A DNA stretch of 64,000 nt from Stutzerimonas stutzeri (GTDB taxonomy: Bacteria; Pseudomonadota; Gammaproteobacteria; Pseudomonadales; Pseudomonadaceae). Under the pieces are notes generated by a model. That model saw nothing but the letters and a program-made list of their open reading frames with translations, ran no database searches and was not told where the DNA came from. The stretch spans positions 1,635,231 through 1,699,230 of the forward strand of contig NZ_CP007441.1 in assembly GCF_000590475.1 (NCBI RefSeq), read 5' to 3'. This document shows positions 24,430 to 31,607 of this stretch, piece by piece. Both the position numbers and the translations under genes were made by a program. Within the stretch, counting starts at the first letter, position 1; each line of letters opens with the position of its first letter.

Positions 24430-25623
24430 ATGGAAAATCGACTGGGGCTCGGGCGCCGCACGCCTGACAGTGGCAGCTACTCCGACCTGAATCGTCTGAA
24501 CCAGCTCAAGGTGGGCAAGGATCGGGACGGCGCCGAAAACGTGCGCAAGGTCGCGCAGGAGTTCGAGTCCCTGTTCATGAATGAGATGCTCAAGTCGATG
24601 CGTTCGGCCACTGAGGTCATCGCTCAGGACAACCCGTTGAACAGCCAGGCGAGCAAGCAGTACCAGGACATGCATGATCAGCAGCTGTCCGTGACCCTGT
24701 CGAAGGAGGGCGGTGGCATTGGCCTGGCCGATGTACTGGTCCGCCAGCTGGCCAAACAGAAGGAGCCCAGCGAGAAGCCGAATCCCTTCGCTCAGGTGGC
24801 ACAGACCGAGGGCGCGAAGTGGTCGAGCAACCCTAACTCGAAGATTGCTCCAGTGGACCCGACGCGCAATGATTCTCAGCTGCTTAACCAGCGTCGTCTA
24901 GCGCTGCCGGGCCGACTGGCCGAACGTGCGTCGGAGGAGGTTGCGACCACAAATTCCCAGAGCGAACAGGCCAACCAGAGCGGTGTCGTTCAGCCGCTGG
25001 TCAACATCGACTGGAAGCCGGCCACCGCGTTCGCGGCGCCCACGGACGCGCCGTTGATCATCAACGGCGTGGAGGCGACCGTCCCGAGCGCACCGAGCAA
25101 GACGCGCTTCAGCTCACCCGCCGAGTTCATCGCAACCATGCTGCCCATGGCGGAAAAAGCGGCCAAGCGCCTTGGCGTCGAGCCACGTTTCCTCGTCGCA
25201 CAAGCCGCGCTGGAAACCGGTTGGGGCAAATCGATCATCAAGCAGAAGGACGGCACAAACAGCCACAACCTGTTTGGCATCAAGTCCACTGGTTGGGAAG
25301 GTGAAGCCGCGAAGGTCACTACCACCGAGTACGTGAATGGCAAGGCGACCAAGCAGGTCGCAGGTTTCCGAGCGTATGACTCGTTCGAGCACAGCTTCAA
25401 TGACTACGTCCGGTTGCTGGAGAACAACGATCGTTACAAGCCAGCCATTCAGGTGGCCAGTGCGTCCGGCGACTCCGAACGCTTCGTCAAGGAATTGCAG
25501 CGAGCCGGTTACGCGACCGACCCGCAATACGCGAGCAAAATCAACCAGATCGCCCGCAAAGTGCAGACATATCAGACAATCGCCGACGCGAGTTCGGCGC
25601 CTGCGGTACGGACTAGAGGCTAA
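24430..25623 (+). CDS. flgJ: Flagellum-specific peptidoglycan hydrolase FlgJ
   Basis: Rod-capping protein that also opens the peptidoglycan for the growing rod. The 397-aa protein has an N-terminal rod-binding domain (about 20-120, with KVAQEFESLFMNEMLKSMR). A long Gln/Asn/Pro/Ser-rich linker (about 120-220) follows, then a C-terminal glucosaminidase domain (about 225-390) with FLVAQAALETGWGKSI carrying the catalytic Glu and HNLFGIKSTGWEG. The domain order is that of beta/gamma-proteobacterial bifunctional FlgJ. flgK starts two bases after its stop. Confidence 0.96.
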   Translation: MENRLGLGRRTPDSGSYSDLNRLNQLKVGKDRDGAENVRKVAQEFESLFMNEMLKSMRSATEVIAQDNPLNSQASKQYQDMHDQQLSVTLSKEGGGIGLADVLVRQLAKQKEPSEKPNPFAQVAQTEGAKWSSNPNSKIAPVDPTRNDSQLLNQRRLALPGRLAERASEEVATTNSQSEQANQSGVVQPLVNIDWKPATAFAAPTDAPLIINGVEATVPSAPSKTRFSSPAEFIATMLPMAEKAAKRLGVEPRFLVAQAALETGWGKSIIKQKDGTNSHNLFGIKSTGWEGEAAKVTTTEYVNGKATKQVAGFRAYDSFEHSFNDYVRLLENNDRYKPAIQVASASGDSERFVKELQRAGYATDPQYASKINQIARKVQTYQTIADASSAPAVRTRG

Positions 25624-25625
25624 TC

Positions 25626-27614
25626 ATGGCTGACCTACTGAACATTGGCCTGTCGGGGCTGAGCGCGAGCAAAAGCCAGCTGTCGATCACCGGCCACAAT
25701 ATCAGCAACGTCAATACTCCCGGCTTCAGCCGGCAGGACGCATCCCAGGCTACCCGCGTTCCTCAGTTCAGTGGGGCGGGTTACGTTGGCTCGGGTACGA
25801 CGCTGGTGGAGATTCGCCGGAGCTACAGTGAGTTTCTGACCAGCCAGCTGCGCAGCAGCACCTCGTTAAGTAGCGATGTCGAAGCTTATAAAAGCCAGAT
25901 CGACCAGCTCGATTCGCTTCTGGCCGGCAGCACGACGGGTATTACGCCTTCGTTGCAGCAGTTTTTTTCGGCCTTCCAAACGGCAGCGGAGGATCCGTCC
26001 AACATCCCTGCGCGTCAGTTGGTACTGGCGGAGGCGGAAGGCCTGGCGCGTCGATTCAATACGGTCTCTGATCGATTGACCGAGCAGAACGACTTTACCA
26101 ACAAGCAAATGGCGGCGGTTACCGATCAGGTCAACCGTCTTGCAGGCAGCATCGGCAGCTTGAACAATGCGATCGCGATCGCTTCGGCTAATGGCCAGCA
26201 GCCCAACGACCTGCTCGATGCACGGGACGAAGCGGTGCGTCAGCTATCGACCTACATCGGCGTCACCGTAACGCCGCAGGACGACAACAGCTTCAATATC
26301 TCCGTTGGTACAGGTCAGCCGCTGGTCGTGGGAAGCACGGTGAGCCGTTTGGAAGTCGTGCCGGGGCAGAGCGATCCCAATCGCTACGAAATCCAGTTTG
26401 TCAGCGGCAACTCGCGGCAGGGCATTACGTCGCAGATCACCGGCGGCGAGCTGGGCGGATTGATCCGTTATCGCGAGGAAGTGCTGGACCCGACCATGAA
26501 CTCGCTCGGCAGACTGGCGCTTGCGGTAAGTGATCAGATCAACTCGCAACAGACGCAGGGGCTCGACCTGAAGGGGCAAGTGGGCGAAGCCCTGTTTGGT
26601 GACTACAACGCACCCTCGCTGATGGGCCTGCGTGCCACCCCTTTCAATGGCAATACGTCAGCGGCCGACGCGGCATTGGAGATTACAGACACCGGTAATC
26701 TGACGATCAGCGACTATCGTTTGGAATTCGACGGAACGAATTACTCGGCAAGGCGGCTGAGTGACAACGCCAGCATCAGCGTTACCCAAAATGCCGGGCC
26801 GCCCGCGTACTTGAGTTTTGCTGACAGCGCAGGGAAGGATCAGGGCTTCCAGGTCTCTATCAGCGGCACCCCTAGCGCAGGCGACAAATTCTCGTTGCAA
26901 CCGACTCGACGCGGTGCCACGGACATCAAGACAGTACTGGATCAGGCGGATCAGCTAGCTTTCGCGGCGCCTGTAAGGGCGCAAAGCAATTTACAGAATG
27001 CCGGTACAGGTTTAATCAGTCAGCCTGAGACGTCCGATACGGTGGACATGGACGCGCTGAAAGCTGCGCTTCCGGCCGACATTACCCTGACTTACAACGC
27101 CGGTAGTCCTCCAACCATCTCTGGTTCAGGCGTGACTCAGGTGAGCCCGGCCGTCTTCACCCCGGGACAGACCAACGAGCTGGCTGTCACCATCGATGGC
27201 CACAGCTTTACATTCACGGTTAGCGGCCGCCCTCAGGCAGGTGACACCTTTACGATTGGCTTCAACCAGAACGGTGTGTCGGACAACCGAAACGCCTTGA
27301 AAATGGTGGATCTTCAGACAAAGCAGACAATCGGAGTTGATCCGAGCGTGTCAGGTTCAGGGAAGAGTTTCACCGACGGTTATGGCGAACTCGTCGAGCG
27401 TGTCGGAACGCTGACGGCTCAGGCGCGAATGGACAGCGATGCGACCACCGCGATTCTCAAACAAGCCACCGATAATCGAGACTCGCTATCCGCGGTCAAC
27501 CTGGACGAAGAGGCGGCCAACCTGATCAAGTTCGAGCAGTACTACAACGCTTCTGCTCAGATCATTCAAGTTGCGCGCACCATGTTCGATACATTGATCA
27601 GCACCTTCAGGTAA
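25626..27614 (+). CDS. flgK: Hook-filament junction protein FlgK (HAP1)
   Basis: First of the two junction proteins between hook and filament; its export is helped by FlgN. The 662-aa protein starts MADLLNIGLSGLSASKSQL with the axial motif TGHNISNVNTPGFSRQDA. It has an N-terminal coiled region with SLLAGSTTGITPSLQQFF and LLDARDEAVRQLSTYIGV, and a variable middle (about 340-560) with two repeated beta modules each ending GDxF. The C-terminus is AANLIKFEQYYNASAQIIQVARTMFDTLIS. Length and ends are normal for Pseudomonas FlgK. Confidence 0.97.
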   Translation: MADLLNIGLSGLSASKSQLSITGHNISNVNTPGFSRQDASQATRVPQFSGAGYVGSGTTLVEIRRSYSEFLTSQLRSSTSLSSDVEAYKSQIDQLDSLLAGSTTGITPSLQQFFSAFQTAAEDPSNIPARQLVLAEAEGLARRFNTVSDRLTEQNDFTNKQMAAVTDQVNRLAGSIGSLNNAIAIASANGQQPNDLLDARDEAVRQLSTYIGVTVTPQDDNSFNISVGTGQPLVVGSTVSRLEVVPGQSDPNRYEIQFVSGNSRQGITSQITGGELGGLIRYREEVLDPTMNSLGRLALAVSDQINSQQTQGLDLKGQVGEALFGDYNAPSLMGLRATPFNGNTSAADAALEITDTGNLTISDYRLEFDGTNYSARRLSDNASISVTQNAGPPAYLSFADSAGKDQGFQVSISGTPSAGDKFSLQPTRRGATDIKTVLDQADQLAFAAPVRAQSNLQNAGTGLISQPETSDTVDMDALKAALPADITLTYNAGSPPTISGSGVTQVSPAVFTPGQTNELAVTIDGHSFTFTVSGRPQAGDTFTIGFNQNGVSDNRNALKMVDLQTKQTIGVDPSVSGSGKSFTDGYGELVERVGTLTAQARMDSDATTAILKQATDNRDSLSAVNLDEEAANLIKFEQYYNASAQIIQVARTMFDTLISTFR

Positions 27615-27625
27615 TAGGCCCGCCC

Positions 27626-28891
27626 ATGCGTATCTCGACCTTGCAAGCCTTCAATAATGGCGTAACCGGCATCCAGCGAAACTATTCCAATGCGGCCCGT
27701 ACCCAAGAGCAGATCAGTACTGGCAACCGCATTCTTACGCCTGCCGACGATCCGGTTGCATCGGTGCGCCTGCTTCAGCTCGAACAGCAGCAGAGCGTGC
27801 TGGGTCAGTACAACACGAACTTGACGGCGGCGCAGAACAGCCTGACTCAGGAAGAAGTGACCTTGAACTCGGTCAATACCGTACTGCAGCGCGTCCGAGA
27901 GCTGGCGGTGCAGGCGGGCAACGGTTCGCTCGATCCCCAGGATCGTAAGGCCATCGCTGCCGAACTGGGTGAACGGGAGGATGAGTTGATGTCCTTGATG
28001 AATACGCGCAACGCGCGCGGTGAGTATTTATTCTCTGGCTTCCAGGGCAAAACCCAACCTTTCGTGCGTGCTGCTGACGGAACCTATAGCTACGCGGGTG
28101 ATGAAGGGCAGCGAAAGCTACAGGTCGCCAGTTCGTTGAACCTTCCGATCAGCGATAACGGCAAGTCGATATTCGAGAACGTAACCAATGCCGGGCGTTT
28201 GCAGACTGCATTCGATCCGACTCTGACACCTGGCTCGACACTGGCTGTATCGGCCCCACTAGTTCAGGACGAAGTCGCGTTTGCAGGTAATCCGTCGTTT
28301 CCGGCTGCGGGGGTTGGCGTTCGATTTACGTCCGATACGGAATACGTTGTCTATGACCTCGCTGCTCCGCCGGCAGATCCGACTGATTTGTCCGATCCCT
28401 TGATTCTGGCGTCAGGCAAGCTGGACAGTGATGCGGATCGGACCGACAGCTTGGTGTTTCGTGGCGTCGCCTTGCAACTAGATGGCGCGGCCGCTGGCGG
28501 TGAAAGTATCGAGGTGACCCTACAGCCCGACTCGAATAAGCAGGGCTTGCTCAACACGATTGCCAGTTTCAGAAAAGCGCTGGAAGAGCCTGGGACAACC
28601 GATGGCGCAGTGCGTGATGCCGTTGCCGTCACCCTGACTAACCTCGATCACGGTATGGTCAGCGTTGACGCTGCGCGCGGCAATATTGGCGCCCGCCTGA
28701 ACGTCATCGAAACCACCCTAACCGACAATGAAGATGTTGCATTGGTTAACAAGGGCGTCCAGGCCGAACTGCGTGAGCTGGACTACGCCGAGGCGCTGTC
28801 CAGATTGTCCATGCAGACGGTGGTGCTCGAAGCGGCCCAGCAGAGCTATGTGAAAATTGCCGGTCTGAGTCTGTTCAACGCCATGCGCTGA
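27626..28891 (+). CDS. flgL: Hook-filament junction protein FlgL (HAP3)
   Basis: Second junction protein, between FlgK and the flagellin filament. The 421-aa protein starts MRISTLQAFNNGVTGIQRNY, followed by the flagellin-like QISTGNRILTPADDPVASVRLLQLEQ. It ends ALSRLSMQTVVLEAAQQSYVKIAGLSLFNAMR, which is the conserved D0 domain. The middle is a variable surface domain. It is the last gene of the flgF operon in the window; flagellin would normally follow, but here a comEA-like gene does, so filament genes lie elsewhere. Confidence 0.96.
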   Translation: MRISTLQAFNNGVTGIQRNYSNAARTQEQISTGNRILTPADDPVASVRLLQLEQQQSVLGQYNTNLTAAQNSLTQEEVTLNSVNTVLQRVRELAVQAGNGSLDPQDRKAIAAELGEREDELMSLMNTRNARGEYLFSGFQGKTQPFVRAADGTYSYAGDEGQRKLQVASSLNLPISDNGKSIFENVTNAGRLQTAFDPTLTPGSTLAVSAPLVQDEVAFAGNPSFPAAGVGVRFTSDTEYVVYDLAAPPADPTDLSDPLILASGKLDSDADRTDSLVFRGVALQLDGAAAGGESIEVTLQPDSNKQGLLNTIASFRKALEEPGTTDGAVRDAVAVTLTNLDHGMVSVDAARGNIGARLNVIETTLTDNEDVALVNKGVQAELRELDYAEALSRLSMQTVVLEAAQQSYVKIAGLSLFNAMR

Positions 28892-28932
28892 GTCCTCCGG
28901 CGGGGAATGGATCACAGAACAGCGGTCCCGAT

Positions 28933-28960
28933 TTGACTTGCCTTTGTTGCAGCTTAGAGT
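28933..28960 (+). promoter_or_regulatory. Probable sigma-70 promoter of the ComEA-like gene
   Basis: TTGACT (28933-28938) and TAGAGT (28955-28960) are 16 bases apart, 61 bases before the start codon. Confidence 0.4.
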
Positions 28961-29021
28961 GTCCTGGCGGCGCATGGAGTACCGCGCTGCTGTAAATCCA
29001 ACACTCATAGGGAAGTGAACA

Positions 29022-29336
29022 ATGATTAAGTCTTTTGTCTCCGCAACAATCTTCGCGTTGCTCGCCAGCGTATCCGTCTGCAGCTATGCCGCTAAAGCCG
29101 AGCCTGTTGACTCAGCACAAGTTGCAGTAGCTCAGGCTGGGGCGATCAATCTCAATTCCGCCGATGCCGAAACCCTGACCCGAGAACTCAAAGGAATCGG
29201 TGCCACGAAGGCCAAGGCCATCGTTGCGTATCGGGAAGCCCACGGCCCGTTCGCCTCGGTTGATGAACTGCTGGAAGTCAAAGGCATCGGTGCCGCAACC
29301 TTGGAAAAGAACCGAGCCAAATTGAGCTTGAATTGA
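29022..29336 (+). CDS. ComEA-like helix-hairpin-helix DNA-binding protein
   Basis: Predicted periplasmic DNA-binding protein of the ComEA type. The 104-aa precursor has a signal peptide (1-23, ending CSYAA) and a short linker. Two helix-hairpin-helix motifs at about 42-104 (INLNSADAETLTRELKGIGATKAKAIVAYRE and FASVDELLEVKGIGAATLEKNR) contain the GIGxxKA and GIGAAT turns. ComEA receives incoming DNA during natural transformation, and P. stutzeri is naturally transformable; that link is an inference. A clear terminator follows, so it is a single-gene unit. Confidence 0.85.
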   Translation: MIKSFVSATIFALLASVSVCSYAAKAEPVDSAQVAVAQAGAINLNSADAETLTRELKGIGATKAKAIVAYREAHGPFASVDELLEVKGIGAATLEKNRAKLSLN

Positions 29337-29355
29337 TCGACAGCTAGTCGTTCAG

Positions 29356-29383
29356 AAAAAGCCGGTCTCAGGACCGGCTTTTT
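29356..29383 (+). terminator. Rho-independent terminator after the ComEA-like gene
   Basis: AAAAAGCCGGTC, loop TCAG, GACCGGCTTTTT: a 12-bp perfect stem with A and T tracts, so it could work in both directions. Confidence 0.88.
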
Positions 29384-29572
29384 GGTTTCTGTTCCTGACA
29401 ATGTTCATCGTCTCGACAGTGCACATCCCCGCGAGCGTCAATCTTGCAGTCTCGTAACGCCGAAACTGGACCTGGCTTGACCTGAACGTCGGGCGGCTGA
29501 CCGTTGTCTCTGTTAGAACGATCAGTAAGCTTTGTCTACTCCTTTTGAAGTCTAAATTGCCTTAAAAAAGCG

Positions 29573-29601
29573 TTGACATGTTACGGTTATGCACATTCTT
29601 A
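29573..29601 (+). promoter_or_regulatory. Possible promoter of the ykvA-like gene
   Basis: A perfect TTGACA (29573-29578) is followed 17 bases later by TTCTTA (29596-29601), a poor -10 hexamer. The strong -35 element suggests an activator-dependent or weak promoter. Confidence 0.35.
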
Positions 29602-29767
29602 AGATCGTAACCTGACCATTTCTCCGTTAGCGTTGAGCAATTTTTTTGGACAATCTTAAGTTGCTGATTTAAAAGGGTTTATGCTCGCTGAGCAAAAACC
29701 CATCGATCTGTTTGAAGGCCGCGCCAGACGGGCGTTTGAGCCGATCATCCAGAATCTGTTCACAAGG

Positions 29768-29790
29768 TTATCCACAGGATCTGTGGATAA
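29768..29790. promoter_or_regulatory. Perfect inverted pair of DnaA boxes
   Basis: TTATCCACAG, spacer GAT, CTGTGGATAA: a 10-bp perfect inverted repeat in which each arm contains the strict DnaA-box consensus TTATCCACA. It lies 44 bases before the GTG start of the ykvA-like gene and 18 bases after the frame of a possible longer N-terminus has passed the Phe-Thr codons TTCACA. Confidence 0.7.
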
Positions 29791-29833
29791 TCGTGCAGCT
29801 CTTCTACGGCGCGGCTTTGAGAGGAGACATTCT

Positions 29834-30301
29834 GTGAAAGCACCTTGGAAATTCTTCAAATATTTCCCAATAGCTCAACGAGTGCTCGCTCGGGGAAGGT
29901 TACCGATGGTGCTTCTTGCCGTCGCTCGCAAGCGCTCCGCACGAGGTGGGCTCGTCAAGGGGCTTCGAGAGGATCTCAGTCTGCTGCAGGCCTTGTGTGC
30001 AGCCTGGTGGCGAGGAGAGTATAGAACTATCAGCAGGCCCGCCCTGGTCGCTGCCGTGGCTGGATTGCTGTATTTCCTGTCGCCAATGGATGCCATCCCC
30101 GACTGGATTCCCGGCCTTGGTTTCGTGGACGACCTGGCTGTGTTGGCCTGGGTCATGCGTAAGTGGTCCGGCGAACTAGAGGCCTTTCGAGCCTGGAAAG
30201 ACAGCCAGTCGGCGGATGTGCAAGCCGGATTTGATCGCTTACCCTCGGCGGACGAGCCCATGACTGATGGCGTCAGCCGATCCCGCAGCGGTCGGGCATG
30301 A
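29834..30301 (+). CDS. YkvA family (DUF1232) membrane-associated protein
   Basis: Small protein of unknown function with the DUF1232 core at about 60-100: LVAAVAGLLYFLSPMDAIPDWIPGLGFVDDLAVL (given in part), the conserved SPxDxIPD motif in a hydrophobic hairpin. The N-terminus is basic, with MKAPWKFFKYFPIAQRVLARG. I place the start at GTG 29834, with GAGGAGA six bases upstream, giving 155 aa. ATG 29681 in the same frame would give 206 aa, but its ribosome site is too close and the added residues do not look like the family. It is read in the same direction as the HTH gene, 138 bases upstream of it. Confidence 0.8.
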   Translation: MKAPWKFFKYFPIAQRVLARGRLPMVLLAVARKRSARGGLVKGLREDLSLLQALCAAWWRGEYRTISRPALVAAVAGLLYFLSPMDAIPDWIPGLGFVDDLAVLAWVMRKWSGELEAFRAWKDSQSADVQAGFDRLPSADEPMTDGVSRSRSGRA

Positions 30302-30439
30302 CAGATTAGGGGCTGGGATTAATCCTTTGGTGTGTAAGTGTGCTGCGGTTTTCACTCTTTAGTGCGGCTTGTACGTCGAAAAATTCGCTGCCGTACTGTT
30401 AAGATCCGGCTTTACTCACGGAAAAGAGCGGGGTAGCGG

Positions 30440-30763
30440 ATGAGTGTTCAGGTCATCATGCGTGATGGTGTGCCAGAGTATGCCGTGCTGCCGTGGGACG
30501 AATATCAGGCGTTGCTAAGGGCGTGTAATCAGACCATGGCAGCCCCTGCGGGACCTGGCGCGACGGTTGCGTTACCCGGGTTCAGTGAGCTGTCTGCTTT
30601 GCGGGAAGCCAAGGGCATGAACCAGGAAACGCTGGCGCGTTCTGTTGGCATCAGTCCGGCTTATCTGGCGCTCATCGAAAGCGGCGACCGCGACCCGGGT
30701 GAGGCTATACGCCGTGCGCTGGCCCGCGCAATGGAGATCGAAGGATGGCAGCCGGAAGCTTGA
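30440..30763 (+). CDS. XRE-family HTH regulator with an antitoxin-like N-terminus
   Basis: Cytoplasmic DNA-binding protein of 107 aa. The first 30 residues, MSVQVIMRDGVPEYAVLPWDEYQALL, resemble the PhD/antitoxin-type strand-helix seen before HTH domains in some antitoxins. Residues 45-100 are a Cro/C1-type HTH (LSALREAKGMNQETLARSVGISPAYLALIESGDRDP). Its gene overlaps the next gene by 19 bases, and that gene overlaps a Sel1-repeat gene by one base, so the three are translationally coupled. It may regulate this operon. Whether it belongs to a toxin-antitoxin pair cannot be decided; the next protein does not look like a known toxin. Confidence 0.75.
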   Translation: MSVQVIMRDGVPEYAVLPWDEYQALLRACNQTMAAPAGPGATVALPGFSELSALREAKGMNQETLARSVGISPAYLALIESGDRDPGEAIRRALARAMEIEGWQPEA

Positions 30764-31140
30764 GAGACACCGCGGCGTCAATTCGCATCAGCCGCCAGCA
30801 TTGGCAAGCACTGCTGGGCGAGTTGACCGAAGCCCGACGCCAGCGGCATCTGGTGACTTACCGCGCGTTGGTCGAGCGGCTTCAGCTTCCAGCGCCGGCC
30901 ATGCAGACATTGACGGCGGCGCTGGAACATTTGGCAGCGCTGGATGCACGCGCTGATCGACCGTTGCGCAGTGCATTGGTGATCAGCCAGGGCGCCAGTC
31001 GCTTGCCCAGAACAGGCTTTTTTGAATGCGTTACGCGTCTCGGGCGATTTTCCGGTCCGGCTGATGGAGCCGCGGCTGCCTCCTGGCACGCAGGCGAGGT
31101 CGCGCGTGTATTCGAGTTCGATTACCCGGAGACGCCGTAA
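30745..31140 (+). CDS. Conserved protein of unknown function, possible wHTH-like
   Basis: A 131-aa soluble protein I cannot name. The N-terminal half reads as helices (HWQALLGELTEARRQRHLVTYRALVERL, given in part), with a TYRALVERLQLPAPAMQTL stretch that looks like a winged-helix recognition unit. The second half has ADRPLRSALVISQGASRLP, GFFECVTRLGRFSG and EVARVFEFDYPE, a pattern I recall from small winged-helix-like domains. That resemblance is from memory and unproven. It is sandwiched between an HTH regulator (19-base overlap) and a Sel1-repeat gene (overlap TAATG), so the three products probably act together. Confidence 0.65.
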   Translation: MAAGSLRDTAASIRISRQHWQALLGELTEARRQRHLVTYRALVERLQLPAPAMQTLTAALEHLAALDARADRPLRSALVISQGASRLPRTGFFECVTRLGRFSGPADGAAAASWHAGEVARVFEFDYPETP

Positions 31141-31607
31141 TGCTGCATAAGGCTCGGGCGCGAGTCGGTTATTGGACCGCACGTAAATTGCTGGGCGCAC
31201 GCTGGGCTGTAAAACAGCCGAAATTGTGGCGCTGGATGGAAGGCCAATTTTCTCGCATGGCCGCGATTGGAGACCCGAAGGCGCAAAGCTTTTACGGCCA
31301 CATCCTGTTGTTTCGAGGCCAAGGATTTGGCGCAAGGCAGGAGGGCATACGTTTGCTCCGTCTGGCTGCCGAGGGCGGCGACGCCAAGGCTGCATACCAA
31401 ATGGGCATCATCTGCCTTGGCGAGGATGCCACCCATGGTCCTGACGGTGCTCAGGCGGCGCACTGGTGGGCGCTTGCGGTCGAAAGAGGGCATCCGCTCG
31501 CTGCGACCCGTCTGGCCCAGCTGTATGCCGCTGGCGGCCATGGGCTGGCACCTGATAAGCAGCAGGCTGAACGTTACAAGGCTCGCGCCGCCAAGCTCGG
31601 GCTCTGA
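31140..31607 (+). CDS. Sel1-like repeat protein
   Basis: A 155-aa protein made mostly of Sel1-type (TPR-like) helical repeats, which usually mediate protein-protein contacts. Repeats are visible at about 42-60 (MAAIGDPKAQSFYGHILLF), 65-90 (EGIRLLRLAAEGGDAKAAY) and 100-140 (AAHWWALAVERGHPLAATRLAQLYAAGG, in part), with the G-D/H-xxA spacing of the family. There is no signal peptide; the N-terminus is basic and aromatic. The ATG overlaps the previous stop (TAATG), and the 3' end overlaps the convergent EAL-GGDEF gene by 34 bases. Confidence 0.82.
   Translation: MLHKARARVGYWTARKLLGARWAVKQPKLWRWMEGQFSRMAAIGDPKAQSFYGHILLFRGQGFGARQEGIRLLRLAAEGGDAKAAYQMGIICLGEDATHGPDGAQAAHWWALAVERGHPLAATRLAQLYAAGGHGLAPDKQQAERYKARAAKLGL

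Larger units (their letters stand above)
29390..29833 (+). promoter_or_regulatory. Long upstream region of the ykvA-like gene
   Basis: About 440 bases without a convincing gene. It holds a sigma-70-like promoter at 29573-29601, an A/T-rich patch with two CTTAAG-type repeats (29598-29603 and 29655-29660), and a perfect inverted pair of DnaA boxes at 29768-29790. An in-frame ATG at 29681 would extend the downstream protein by 51 residues. Confidence 0.45.

Noticed and set aside
23280..24461. A 393-codon minus-strand ORF over flgI.
   Set aside because: Antisense shadow of a gene with a signal peptide and full family match.
29681..29833. N-terminal extension of the YkvA protein from ATG 29681.
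   Set aside because: The ribosome site is only three bases from this ATG, the extra residues do not resemble the family, and a better site precedes GTG 29834. The extension is not ruled out.
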